From: Metridium senile
Taxonomy: Eukaryota; Cnidaria; Anthozoa; Actiniaria; Metridiidae
DNA: 64,000 nucleotides
Direction of reading: 5' to 3'
NCBI GenBank assembly: GCA_949775045.1
Contig: OX459097.1
Coordinates: forward strand, 9,322,619 to 9,386,618
The translations under genes were made by a program, and so were the position numbers. Position 1 is the first letter of the stretch. Every line of letters starts with the position of its first letter. A model generated the notes under the pieces. It was not told the origin of the DNA. It saw only the letters and a list, made by a program, of their open reading frames with translations, and searched no databases. Positions 34,853 to 47,900 of this stretch are shown piece after piece.

Positions 34853-35764
34853 ATGAACAACACGACGACCAAGCCACCAACGCCGCAGTTCAACCTCATG
34901 TCAGCTATGGAAACAAATCTCCATTTACGAAACTTCACTATTGCCATGGTCGTCCTCACCGCCATAAGCGCCATTTTGACTTCTGTTGTAAACTTCCTGG
35001 TTATTTTGACATTTTCCAGGACGAAGAACCTGTTGTCTTCTACCAATATCTTGATCCTTAACTTGGCCGTCACAGACTTTATTGTTGGTACCTTTATGCA
35101 GCCTATTTATTGCCTTCATTTGGGCGCTATGTTATCAAATAATGGTCATCTTAGTCAACTTGCTTCAAGGATATACTCGGGGATATTCACTCCCATAGTT
35201 ACTGTATCTTTTCTTACAATAACAGCGATAACTGGCGATCGTTTTCTTGCCATAAGGCTGCACTTGAGGTATCACCAAGTCGTTACTACACAAAAGGTAT
35301 TATTGGTTTCCATTTTGATATGGTTCGCGGGTATTTTCTGGGGCGTTGTGTACTCTCAGTGGAAGGAGAAGTTTGCAGTGAGAATGGTAGACAATACTTT
35401 TGCTTTACTTTTATTACTGGCCAACTTATACCTGATGGTTCAAATATCTAGGGTTATTCGACGACACTCCAATCAAATACACACCCAACAGCAATCGACG
35501 ATAAACACACTAAATATGCCGAAATATAAAAAAACCGTCAATACCATATACTATATTATGTGTATATTTCTTATATGCTATGTGCCAATGATTACGGCAG
35601 TTATATTCGACAGCTTCACGAAGAATTCTAAGGAAATCGTTTTTGCTATGACTATTTTTGCTGATTTTCTTTTAATGTTTAACAGCATGCTGAACCCTAT
35701 TGTTTACTGTCTCAGAATACAAGAAATGAGGACGGCCATTCGAAAAATAATAGGGTTTAGATAA
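34853..35764 (+). CDS. Class A (rhodopsin-like) G-protein-coupled receptor, intronless
   Basis: 303 aa with seven hydrophobic segments (about residues 29-54, 65-91, 105-130, 149-168, 182-200, 231-253, 263-287). Landmarks: NLAVTD in TM2 (Asp75); GDRF at 128-131 in place of DRY; CYVP in TM6 (Pro245); NPIVY at 281-285 in TM7; basic helix 8. The N-terminus has N-glycosylation sequons (NNT, NTT, NFT). The second extracellular loop is very short and has no Cys, so the usual TM3-ECL2 disulfide appears absent, as in the melanocortin/adenosine/cannabinoid-like group. This is an orphan receptor and the ligand cannot be read from sequence. The start is the first ATG, giving a normal short N-tail. AATAAA lies at 35897. 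Confidence 0.93.
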   Translation: MNNTTTKPPTPQFNLMSAMETNLHLRNFTIAMVVLTAISAILTSVVNFLVILTFSRTKNLLSSTNILILNLAVTDFIVGTFMQPIYCLHLGAMLSNNGHLSQLASRIYSGIFTPIVTVSFLTITAITGDRFLAIRLHLRYHQVVTTQKVLLVSILIWFAGIFWGVVYSQWKEKFAVRMVDNTFALLLLLANLYLMVQISRVIRRHSNQIHTQQQSTINTLNMPKYKKTVNTIYYIMCIFLICYVPMITAVIFDSFTKNSKEIVFAMTIFADFLLMFNSMLNPIVYCLRIQEMRTAIRKIIGFR

Positions 35765-35784
35765 GTAATTTAGAATTTTAGTTT

Positions 35785-36030
35785 CGAAGGAACAAAAGAA
35801 GCTGGAACATTTACTTATTCTATTTATTTAATCACTTACGCCTTAAAAATACAAATATATATAATACAGAAAAATACTAACAATTATAAATCCTTGAATA
35901 AATTATAAAGAAAAAAATTGGTGGGGGATCACAACAGAGCGAGGCTCCAAGGGTGCCCTTTCGAAAGAAAATAATAGTAAAAATAATAGCATTGTTGCAT
36001 GCCGCACAGGCTATATATAAAATTATTATT
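35785..36030. repeat. Receptor 3' flank with dispersed repeat
   Basis: TTCTATTTATTTAATCACTT and CACAACAGAGCGAGGCTCCA are matched by sequence at 58763-58865, so a dispersed repeat (possibly a LINE 3' end in minus orientation) lies directly after the receptor. Confidence 0.5.
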
Positions 36031-36031
36031 G

Positions 36032-37026
36032 ATTTTCCAGGCCTATACACTACAGGCCATATATATAATTATTATTGATTATCGCCAGGCCTATACACTA
36101 CATGCCATATATATAATTATTATTGATTATTGCCAGGCCTATACACTACAGGCCATATATATAATTTTTATTGATTATCGCCAGGCCTATACACTACAGG
36201 CCATATATATAATTATTATTGATTATTTCCAGGCCTATACACTACAGGCCATATATATAATTATTATTGATTATCGCCAGGCCTATACACTACAGGCCAT
36301 ATATATAATTATTATTGATTATTGCCAGGCCTATACACTACAGGCCATATATATAATTATTATTGATTATTGCCAGGCCTATACACTACAGGCGATATAT
36401 ATAATTATTATTGATTATTTCCAGGCCTATACACTACATGCCATATATATAATTATTATTGATTATCGCCAGGCCTATACACTACAGGCCATATATATAA
36501 TTATTATTGATTATTGCCAGGCCTATACACTACAGGCCATATATATAATTATTATTGATTATTGCCAGGCCTATACACTACATGCCATATATATAATTAT
36601 TATTGATTATTGCCAGGCCTATACACTACATGCCATATATATAATTATTATTGATTATTGCCAGGCCTATACACTACAGGCCATATATATAATTATTATT
36701 GATTATTGCCAGGCCTATACACCGCAGGCCATATATATAATTATTATTGATTATTGCCAGGCCTATACACTACAGGCCATATATATAATTATTATTGATT
36801 ATTTCCAGGCCTATACACTACAGGCCATATATATAATTATTATTGATTATTTCCAGGCCTATACACTACATGCCATATATATAATTATTATTGATTATTG
36901 CCAGGCCTATACACTACAGGCCATATATATAATTTTTATTGATTATCGCCAGGCCTATACACTACAGGCCATATATATAATTATTATTGATTATTTCCAG
37001 GCCTATACACTACAGGCCATATGTAT
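36032..37026. repeat. 48-bp satellite array, part 1
   Basis: About 21 near-identical 48-bp units containing CCAGGCCTATACACTACAGG, then CCATATATATAATTATTATT. Because 48 is divisible by three, the plus frame stays open across the array (unit AYTLQAIYIIIIDYCQ). Variants differ at one or two fixed positions. No start context, splice signal or domain supports a protein. Confidence 0.95.
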
Positions 37027-37140
37027 TAGATAGTTACTGAGGCCGGCAGCAATATTAGATATATTGCAGTCAGCTGAGGGCGCAGCCCGAAGCTGACTGC
37101 AATATATCTAATATTGCTAGCCGGCCGAAGTGACTATCGT
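37027..37140. mobile_element. Palindromic insertion in the satellite
   Basis: The arms GCAATATTAGATATATTGCA and inverse, with outer ATAGT(T/C)ACT...GTGACTAT, surround the centre TGAGGGCGCAGCCCGAA. About 110 bp. Confidence 0.7.
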
Positions 37141-37299
37141 ATATAGTTACTATTCACCACCCTGCCCCATTGTTTTCTCTCTTGCACAGTAATCGGCGGT
37201 TTCTTGTGTTTTTGAATATAATAAAAATAGGCTTACCAAACTTTCACGCTGGGCTGGCAGTGTACTGAAATCGGCGTTTTTAAGCGTGATTTTGAATAA

Positions 37300-37840
37300 C
37301 TTTTTATAGTTAGGTCCGATCAACTTCAAATTTTATATGTGAAGAGTACACACCCAAAGAAAATAATTCTTCTTTTCACTTTTACAAATGTTACGATTTT
37401 TGGCGGGAAAATAACGTCATCAATTTTAGAGGAAAATCTAAAATGAGGGTAATGCAAAATTTTAAAATGCGCATTTGAAAGAACTCATTGAGATACGTTC
37501 AAAACCGAAGAGATAATAGTCAAAGTCAAATTTAATCTAAAGTTATAATTTTTTGAATGTAAAATAGAAAACATTTCTAAACTTCAAAAATCATATATTT
37601 TGATTAAATTTGACTTTGACTGTTATCTCTTCGGTTTTGAACATATCTCAATGAGTTCTTTCAAATGCGCATTTTAAAATTTTGCATAACCCTCTATTTC
37701 AATTTCCCACTAAAATTGGTGACGTCATTTTCCCGCCAAAAATCGTAACATTTGTAAAAGTGAAAAGAAGAAAATTTTTCTTTTGGTGTTTACTTTTCAC
37801 ATGTAAAACTTCAAGTTGATCGGACTTAACTATAAATCAT
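37300..37840. repeat. Large palindrome, about 240-bp arms
   Basis: Arms share AAAGTGAAAAGAAG, TTTGGCGGGAAAAT, AAAATGCGCATTTGAAAGAA and AACCGAAGAGATAA with their inverses. Centre near 37560. Nested in the 1.5-kb element. Confidence 0.8.
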
Positions 37841-38307
37841 TTTGTTTTTTACTCGACAAGGGACTGGAACCAATATTATGTTAGTACTCTGCTGAATGCA
37901 AGGCATTGTGGGCACAACTTAAACTTGTCAAGGAAAACTTGTTCATCATCTACACGAGCAAGGAAACCTTGTCAATATAAAATTGGCAAGGAAATCTTGC
38001 TGATCGTCTACACGAGCAATGAAAATTGTCAAGGATACTTGTCAAGGAAAAATTGCTCGTGTCAACGCCGCTTAATTAGTTATAATATTATCAGCCAATG
38101 AAAATGTAATAATCATTCAATAGCCTGTCCCATTATTGTTCTCTTTGTTGCATAATAATCAGCGGTTTCTTGTCTCTTTGAATATAATAACAATAGGCTT
38201 ACCAAACTCTAATTAGTTATAATTTCATCAATTCTATTTAGAGGAATGCTAATGAACTTGATGACATTAAACGTGTTTTTGTTGCAAGTTTTCCATCGGT
38301 TGCCTGG

Positions 38308-38390
38308 GTAGCATAATGGCTTAAAGCGCGGATACAGCAATGCAGAAGGTCTCGGTTCGAATCCTGGCATTGGTACTCAAAGTCTTTTTT
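38308..38390 (+). ncRNA. tRNA-like Pol III unit (tRNA pseudogene or SINE head)
   Basis: A-box-like GGGTAGCATAATGGC, perfect B box GGTTCGAATCC, and a T6 terminator shortly after (38385-38390). The acceptor and anticodon stems do not pair well, so it is not called as a working tRNA. Confidence 0.4.
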
Positions 38391-38651
38391 CACCAAAAAT
38401 CGCTATCTAGTAAATTATTTAATGAATTATAAGTCTGATGATGCTTACTAGAATGGAAATTATTAGTTATACACACTTAACAAAACACACTGCAATATGT
38501 TTGATATTGCAGAGTGCGAACTGCAATATGTTTGATATTGCCGAGTGCGAACTGCAACATAACTAAATATCTTTGCTTTCAGACGCGGGTACTCAGCAAT
38601 CAGTGATTTAGTGCAGAGAGAGAACAATGGGGTAGGGTGGTGAATAGTAAC

Positions 38652-40524
38652 TATATATAATTATTATTGATTATCGCCAGGCCTATACACTACAGGCCAT
38701 ATATATAATTATTATTGATTATTGCCAGGCCTATACACTACAGGCCATATATATAATTATTATTGATTATTGCCAGGCCTATACACTACAGGCGATATAT
38801 ATAATTATTATTGATTATTTCCAGGCCTATACACTACATGCCATATATATAATTATTATTGATTATCGCCAGGCCTATACACTACAGGCCATATATATAA
38901 TTATTATTGATTATTGCCAGGCCTATACACTACAGGCCATATATATAATTATTATTGATTATTGCCAGGCCTATACACTACATGCCATATATATAATTAT
39001 TATTGATTATTGCCAGGCCTATACACTACATGCCATATATATAATTATTATTGATTATTGCCAGGCCTATACACTACAGGCCATATATATAATTATTATT
39101 GATTATTGCCAGGCCTATACACCGCAGGCCATATATATAATTATTATTGATTATTGCCAGGCCTATACACTACAGGCCATATATATAATTATTATTGATT
39201 ATTTCCAGGCCTATACACTACAGGCCATATATATAATTATTATTGATTATTTCCAGGCCTATACACTACATGCCATATATATAATTATTATTGATTATTT
39301 CCAGGCCTATACACCGCAGGCCATATATATAATTATTATTGATTATTGCCAGGCCTATACACTACAGGCCATATATATAATTATTATTGATTATCGCCAG
39401 GCCTATACACTACAGGCCATATATATAATTATTATTGATTATTGCCAGGCCTATACACTACAGGCCATATATATAATTATTATTGATTATCGCCAGGCCT
39501 ATACACTACAGGCCATATATATAATTATTATTGATTATTGCCAGGCCTATACACTACAGGCGATATATATAATTATTATTGATTATTGCCAGGCCTATAC
39601 ACTACATGCCATATATATAATTATTATTGATTATTGCCAGGCCTATACACTACATGCCATATATATAATTATTATTGATTATTTCCAGGCCTATACACTA
39701 CAGGCGATATATATAATTATTATTGATTATTGCCAGGCCTATACACTACAGGCCATATATATAATTATTATTGATTATTGCCAGGCCTATACACTACAGG
39801 CGATATATATAATTATTATTGATTATTGCCAGGCCTATACACTACAGGCCATATATATAATTATTATTGATTATTGCCAGGCCTATACACTACAGGCCAT
39901 ATATATAATTATTATTGATTATTGCCAGGCCTATACACCGCAGGCCATATATATAATTATTATTGATTATTGCCAGGCCTATACACTACAGGCCATATAT
40001 ATAATTATTATTGATTATTGCCAGGCCTATACACTACAGGCCATATATATAATTATTATTGATTATTGCCAGGCCTATACACTACAGGCCATATATATAA
40101 TTATTATTGATTATTGCCAGGCCTATACACTACATGCCATATATATAATTATTATTGATTATTGCCAGGCCTATACACTACAGGCCATATATATAATTAT
40201 TATTGATTATTGCCAGGCCTATACACTACAGGCCATATATATAATTATTATTGATTATTGCCAGGCCTATACACTACAGGCCATATATATAATTATTATT
40301 GATTATTGCCAGGCCTATACACCGCAGGCCATATATATAATTATTATTGATTATCGCCAGGCCTATACACTACAGGCCATATATATAATTATTATTGATT
40401 ATTGCCAGGCCTATACACTACAGGCCATATATATAATTATTATTGATTATCGCCAGGCTTTATATACACTACAGGCCATATAATTATTATTGATTATTGC
40501 CAGGCCTATACACCACATGCCATA
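38652..40524. repeat. 48-bp satellite array, part 2
   Basis: About 39 units of the same 48-bp repeat as 36032-37026, resuming directly after the TIR element. Several unit variants recur in the same order as in part 1 (for example the CACCGCAGG unit at 36721 and 39121), indicating segmental amplification. Confidence 0.95.
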
Positions 40525-40826
40525 TATACACCTATTTCAATAATCGTTGTCGCAGCCGAAACTACAGTCCACACTCTGAAACCTGCAAAGGATGTCGGTA
40601 ATATAAACTGAATGTGTGATTTATTACGCGCTTTAAAAAATTTTTTTGTTTCATAATCTACCACTACAACAATTTGTTATGTTCATATAACACAAACATG
40701 TACGTACAACCAAAATATGCTATAAATAAATCGATAACAAGAAAACAAATACCGACATCCTTTGCAGACTTCAGAGTGTGGACTGTGGCTTTGTTTGCGT
40801 CAAAAATTTTTGAAATATGTGTATAT
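40525..40826. mobile_element. MITE (CAGTCCACACTCTGA family), copy B
   Basis: Ends TATACACCTATTTCAATAAT and inverse; inner CAGTCCACACTCTGAAACC and inverse CAGAGTGTGGACTG. It splits the satellite; a short satellite remnant continues at 40827-40905. Confidence 0.8.
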
Positions 40827-40905
40827 TTATTATTGATTATTGCCAGGCCTATACACCACAGCCATATATATATTCATTATTGATTATGCCAATACAATAC
40901 AGGCC

Positions 40906-41984
40906 ATTTCGCAAAAAAAAAACACCATGTGAGTGTGAATGTAGTTTGCTGTGAATACAGATTGTATTGTGAAGTATGTGAGAGACAGCAGGTCCCCATC
41001 TGCTATATATGGTAATTGAAAAAGGTGCGATTTAGAGTCCAAAAATGATGCAATTTAGGAATTAATCGCACTTCTCTCAACCAATCAGATTGCAGGATTT
41101 ACTAGTAATTCAGTACAAAATGGATTTGATTAACACTGCGGTGAGCAACTTTTATGCTTCTAATCAATGGGATGTGGCGTTGTTCCTAAGAAAGGAATTA
41201 ATGCAGTTACAAAAATATCCGGGCACATTTCAACCCCTAAAGGGATTCCAGTTCTTTTAAGGTTTATGTCCTCTAGAATTTAGAGACCTATATACACCCT
41301 ATGCAATAAGGCAATTCCTTACTTTTAAAAACACCATTGCTTTTATTAGAAAGAGCACATCGAAATTGGTGATATTCCAAAATTTCAATGTAGTAATAAA
41401 CTGATCAAAAGTTACAGCTATTTCAATTTACAAAGATTTGGCTTAAAATTTGCGCTTTCGCGTTTTTGGTACACTTAAATGCTGATAACTCTGGAATGAT
41501 TCAATGTATGGCAACAGAACTCTACAAAATTACTAATTTAGACATACTCTTTCTTGTAAAGGAAAATATTATTGAAATATTTTATTGTTCATGGTGTTTC
41601 GTGTTGCTCGTTCCCAGTCCATTGCTCTTTTTGCATAGGGAGTATTGTTATACTGCATTGTCAAGAAATGTACTCTTGGCATTGTTTATTTCTAGTAAAT
41701 AAATAAACAAACAAACAAATTAATTAATAAATAAGTATATAAAAAAAAAGATAAATAAATAAATGAATAAATAGATATACTTTAATTGCTTGGGCTACCT
41801 GTGTTACAACCGATTTGAATATTCGACACAGCGATACCTACGGTCAGCGTCAACAAACGTTTCCTAGCAACAGTTAAACACAGCCGTGTTTCATTGATAG
41901 AGTTATTCGTAAAGTTGACTTATTGCCTCAATAACAAAGAATTATAACCACAATAATGCGATAAAAAGACTGCAAAACGGTCTG
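40906..41984. other. Intergenic 5' flank of the TPR gene
   Basis: AT-rich. A TAAATAAA-type tract lies at 41695-41775. No core promoter element can be assigned with confidence. Confidence 0.4.
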
Positions 41985-44900
41985 ATGTCGAAAAATCCGC
42001 CGTCTAGTCCGGCTTCGGGTCGAAATTCTGAAAATAATAGCAGAGAAAAGGTTCGTTTTGCACAGGAAACGACTTCGAGTTCATCTCCGAAACTTCGACT
42101 ATCAACACCAGAAAGTGCAGGAGAAGAAGAGAAAGATGCTCTCAGTGTCCAGCTTGCTATTGAAAAGAAACAACGGAGAAAGACAATAGTAAACTCATTT
42201 CGACTAGCAGAGCTTGTGCCGACTACTAGCACACCTTATTCAAGTTACAGGAGAAAATCGATTGCTTTCACTGTTCAAAGTGTTGTCGATGTGAAAGCCG
42301 AGGAACAGTAAGTTTATCTAGTGTTTTCCTTTGAATAGCTTGTTGAGTTCACATGCCTAGAACTTCATAAAATCGAACGAAAATGCTTATGGTTCACATG
42401 TAGGTTTGAACAGCTAATGTGTGGAAAAGTCATGGTAACTGATCTCATTAAATCTAACAATATAGGATATCAAATATAGGAGTTGTTGACCTTGTTATTC
42501 TTATTTTGGACAGTCCCAAAGCACATTTCCATAGCAGACATATATAGAAGATAAATCTCTATGAGGAATATGAATAGTTGGACTGTTATAATTATTTTTA
42601 TTATTATAATTGCATGTATTCAATGGTATAAAGTTAAAGTCCTGTGTTGTTTCTATCAATTTTTAATAATGTAGAAGAAATAAATGTATATGCATTACAT
42701 ACAGAGATAATACTATTACATAAAATTAATGCACAGGGAGACTCCCTATCCAAATACTATTAAAGGTTAATAATCATAACATGACAAAATAATTACCTAT
42801 ATAAGAGTCACTTTTATTTACTTGGCCTTGTTATTAATAATAAAGCTTAGCTGCCAAGAACTTCACTGAGATGTACCTTTGAGCAGATGGAATGAAATAG
42901 ATTTCAACATTTCATTTAAATCATGCAAACCTCTTTGGGATCATTTTCAAAATTGGCCGCTCACACTTGGACAAAGAGTTCCCCCCTAGGTCTACTTTAA
43001 AGCACACTAAAAATCCCCTTATCATGCAAGATACAGTAAAAGCAGTTACTGTGGTTCTTGACTTTCTGTGAACTAGCTCAGACATTTCAACGGTTTGTTG
43101 TGAAACATGTTTTTAGAGCTCTGCCATCAATCAAAATTAATTAGTCAGTACCTTTTAAATCCTTGATTGACGGCAGCAAAATACATATTTTACAGCTAAT
43201 GTCTGAGTTTGCAGAAAGTTGAAAACCAAAGTAAGTTACACTCTCTTATTGTATATGTTTGTTGTTTTGCAGTTTTCGAGATGGAATCAAATTCTCTGAT
43301 GAAAACAGAGATTACAAAGCAATATGTTGTTTCAACAAAGCCATTTCTCTCAAGCCTGACATGATCAAATTCTACATTTCAAGAGGGGAATCATTTCTTC
43401 AAATCTGTGACTTCCAATCAGCTATTTTGAACTATAAGAAAGCTTGTATACTAGATCCAGAGAACGATGAATACTATTCAAGACTTGCTTTTATCTACTT
43501 TTTCCAAGGACAATGTTTGTTTGATGAAAAACTTTATACAGAAGCATTGGAGTCATTTTCTAGAGCAGCAGAAATGAAACCTGAAGTTATAGGATATCAC
43601 ACTAGAAGGTTTGTTGATGAGCAAAACCTACTTAGAACATGTGCTCTTATTGGTTGGTTACTACATGTATATACTTACATGAGAACTCATGTTGTTTTGT
43701 AATTAGTGCACCATAATTAAAATCAATTACTCCTTTTATTTTGGGATCACCTGTGTCCGAATATTATACACAGGGAGCCCAATCAAAGAAAAGGGTAAAT
43801 AATTAGTAGCATATATTTCAAACACAGCTACTAATAGATCCAAAAACTTAGTGGTTTCCTTTAAGCCTTTAACCAGGCCTACATTTATTGAACATTAATG
43901 TGTATACTGGGTAGCATCTTCTAATAGAGATCATAACAAAAATATCTGTACATAATGTGGAAGTGTTTTCAAATCAACTATCTGTTATACTCCGATGAAG
44001 GGCTAAAGCTCGAAATGTCAGTAAAGCTATAAAGTCAGCATTTTTTACAATGTTACAAATTTCATTCTATTACCTATCGTTTATATCACACACCAACGCA
44101 GCCTATACTAGTTTACTCTCTAATTTCCATTTATTTGTCTTTTATATATGGTGTATATACTATTGAACCTTCTGTAGTCTTCTACTGCGTACAAATTATC
44201 CTATTAATTATTTGTTAGTTGAGATGTCTGCACATTATTTATAATTATTCTCCTTATGTCATTCTAGTGTGGCTTGTCTATCTGCATTACAAAGACATGG
44301 AGAATGTCTAGCTTTGGTGAACAAAAGACTTGAAGAAGAGAATAGTAACCCAGACCTTTTTATCATGAGAGCACGGCTACATGAACTCTTTAGAAATGTA
44401 AGAAACTTGATGGTTGAACAAATACATACTATATATATATATACACATATTTCAAAAAAGGTTGACACAGAGAATGGTGAACAGTGATTGCACGGTCGTA
44501 AGGATTTGTGGTTATGCATATGCCATATAACATGCCCGGGGGGGACTCCCTTAGAAAATGGATAGAGGTGCTCGATGGACCTTTTAGGGTCGAAAATAAG
44601 ACCCGCACCATGGGCAGCAGAGTATCATTCGCGTTTGTATTCGCTTGTAATCCCCGTGTATTTATAGTTACCAATGGTCGCTTATTTGCTTGCTTTAATT
44701 GTTATTCCCTTGACCTTCGTCTTTATTTGTCTAGCTCCTATTTCAATCTCGTGATATTGGTCTATCTAGTATTAAAAGCGATCGTATGTCACTCGGTTAC
44801 TAATCGGTAACTTCTTTAACTGCCCCCGAAGGTATATCTTATATACATGGTCTTAGAACTGTTTGTCACATGCATGTCTGCATATAAATATGTGATTGGC

Positions 44901-47900
44901 ATATTCTAGTTTGCAAGACAGCAGTAGCAATTAAACTACTCTTGTATGTTTACAGTCAACCCTTTGTTACTATGATGTCAAGGATGCTTTGGCACTAGCT
45001 CCATACAATGAGGAAGCACAATCTCTGATGAAGGCTTTGACTAAGAGAGCTAGTGACAGCAAAGAGCAGGTAAGGATTTGTACATTGTACATTTTTTTAA
45101 GATTAATATATGTTTGCCTCCTAAAACTTATTAAGTTTAAATAACATTATATACTATCAAACAGACTATATTGATAACTAGATCAGATTCTGGGATGTCT
45201 TAATTACCACAAAAGAGTTGAAGTTTGATCAAGTGAGGTTTAATTTTGCCAAGATAGAATAAAGATTGTGATGAGTGATTACAAACTACAAGAAAGTTTT
45301 GAAAACTCTTTGTTATCTCTTTAGTTTAGATTTGAAAAAAATAACTTAATAAAACTCATCTTGTAGGAGGGAATAAACGCAAGTATTTGGTCTTTTTACA
45401 CACCTGAAGACAAGTTTTTTATTTATTTTATTTATAAGGAAATAAATAAATAAAAAAAAACTTGGCTTCAGGTTTATTCCCTCTTACAAGATGAGTTTTG
45501 AAAACATTCACTGTTTTTATTAACATTGTTTATGTTATTTTCCAGGCAGTACAACTTCTTCTAGTAGGAAAAGTTAAGGAGGCTCTGACCAAAATATCTG
45601 TTGCCTTGGAAACCAACCCAGCCATTCCAGAATATCATGTCTTTAGGTATTGACCATTATCTACCTTATAGACCAGATCAAAATATGTCAACCTGCTATT
45701 GTTGTTGACTGGCTAGTCTGGTGTACAAAATGAACATTATAGTTTTCACATGTATGACAGCCTTAAGCTAGCCAGTCAAAAGCAACAGTTATTAAATTCG
45801 GTCTCCATTTTTTAATTGTGGTGAAATACAAACTTCACTTTTTGTTATGTACTATGGTAAATTATAAGTATTTTTGGTAGTTTACTCATTGTGTGTATTA
45901 TTTTAAATTACCCAGAGGTGCATTGCACAGGAGAACTACCGATTTCAATGCTGCTATTGATGACTTTCTACTTGCAATGGACAAAGCTGATCATGATGAA
46001 AATGACAAAACCTATCAAGAGGCACAGCGGCAATTGTTACTCTGCTATAACGACTTCGCTGTGGAGTGCTTCAGGTTAGTTTATTGTAAGGTTGCCTAAA
46101 TTTGCACATATAATTAAGGAATTTATAACAGCCTGCATGCTTGCAGTATACATACATGTACTGTTCGATAATTTGCAAAGAAACAACTGACATAGACAAG
46201 TGTTTCTTTGACTTCGTGATTTTTTCCTTACAGCATAACGCGCCTTACCGTGGCCACCCAATTAAAGTTTTGTACAAGTTAGCTTAGCGTTCAAAAGTTT
46301 CTCTTTTCAAATTATTTTCTACACCTTTTCAAATTTAAACATCCTGGGAGGTTTTTCAAACACTATAAACTTCACTGTTGTCTTCGTTTTGAACATTTCA
46401 AAGAATTTACCATTTGACACTCGGCGTGTCTTTTATATTAAGGTCAAATTCTCGCTTTCTGATTGGTTAACTATTACAAAACTTTACTTAGGTGGCCACA
46501 GTAAGGTGCGTTGCGCTGTAAGCCATAAGTTTATATTTAACATTTTAATAAGGGATTTGCTATTAATCTTGTAAGTCACTGAGGACATATCTTCCGCAAA
46601 CTAAAAGCTCCTCTTCAATGGGCTAGCTCATGTGAATCTAAGAAACCTACTCATTTACAGGAACATAATATCATATGTACAGCGAAGGAATTCAAACAAC
46701 AAGGACACAATTTCTGTCTATGACTATTCTATTCCTTCCAATAAATTATTTTACCACAAATGATTAAGTTTCAAAACATTTAGCTATAAACATAAACATT
46801 TCTTGTCATTCTCTAGCAAAGGATTTTATGATGAAGCAATTGTTCTTCTTAACAAGGCAATCAAAGGAGAGAAGGATGAGAAAGGGTTATACATCAACCG
46901 TGGAGGTATTTATAACTATATTTTGTTAACTTTTTTTAAGTCCAGTTTTTTGGGAAACAATGAAATCAGTGTTTTACATTTTTTTGAAATGCTTATTTAT
47001 TTATTTAAATCATTATAATTGGTTTGCTTATCCAAGTTTTAAAACAATGGTCAAAATTAAAGATTGTTGATTACGCTTCTTCTGCGTAATAATTTATTAT
47101 AAAATAGAAACGAAGCTTTCAGCCATCTTGGCCATCATCAGGGTAGTAGCTTACCTACGTACGTAGTTAACAAGAAGCGCGCGCATACAGAAACAATCAG
47201 TCAAAATTGTCAAACACACACACACACAAATTTGTCTTGAAACTCTTGTTTCATAGTCTAATTCATAGTGAAAATTCAAAAAGGCCACATGCATGCATAT
47301 ATACAGTGGAACCCCGCCTTACGGCCACCCCGTACGGCCACCCCGTACGCCTTACGGTCACCCCGTTATTGCGGCCAGTTTTTTAGGTCCCGACGAAATG
47401 CATGCCTATACATTTTCTATCAAATTTACCCGCTTAATACGGCCACTCTGTTAATACGGCCACTTTCGGCTGTCCATTCAGTGTCCGGATTAATGGGGTT
47501 CCACTGTACTCTTGATTTCTTTCTTTGAGATCTTAGACTAAAGTTAAGTCAATGCTGATTTTATTTTACAGATTGCTTTTTCCGTGCAAGTGAGCTACAC
47601 TTTGCCTTATCTGATTACCAACAAGCTCTGGAAATGGACCCTAGTGACCAGTCAGTCCTTTCAAGAATGTCTGTTGTATATAATGAATTTGGAATACTAG
47701 AATATTATGATCGTCACTATCTAGAAGCCATAGATTGTCTTTCAACAGCTATAAGCTATAATCCTAGAATACCTTCGTATTATTTGTCAAGAGCAAGGGC
47801 TAGGTACATGATCGAGGTAGGTCACACAAGATAATTATTCCCCATTACTGCTCACCAATAGAAAGTTTACAAGCTTGGGGCCCGGGCAAACGGTTTCAAC

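Larger units (their letters stand above)
37146..38651. mobile_element. 1.5-kb non-autonomous TIR element inside the satellite
   Basis: TIRs of about 41 bp at 37146-37187 and 38611-38651 (GTTACTATTCACCACCCT) are flanked by TATATA, which also belongs to the satellite. The interior has no transposase. It holds a large palindrome (37300-37840), a CAAGGAAA-rich patch (37910-38065), a direct repeat of the left interior (about 37160-37238 matches 38126-38210), and a tRNA-like sequence. Confidence 0.75.

Noticed and set aside
36032..40524. CRISPR array
   Set aside because: The 48-bp units are contiguous with no unique spacers, and the genome is eukaryotic.
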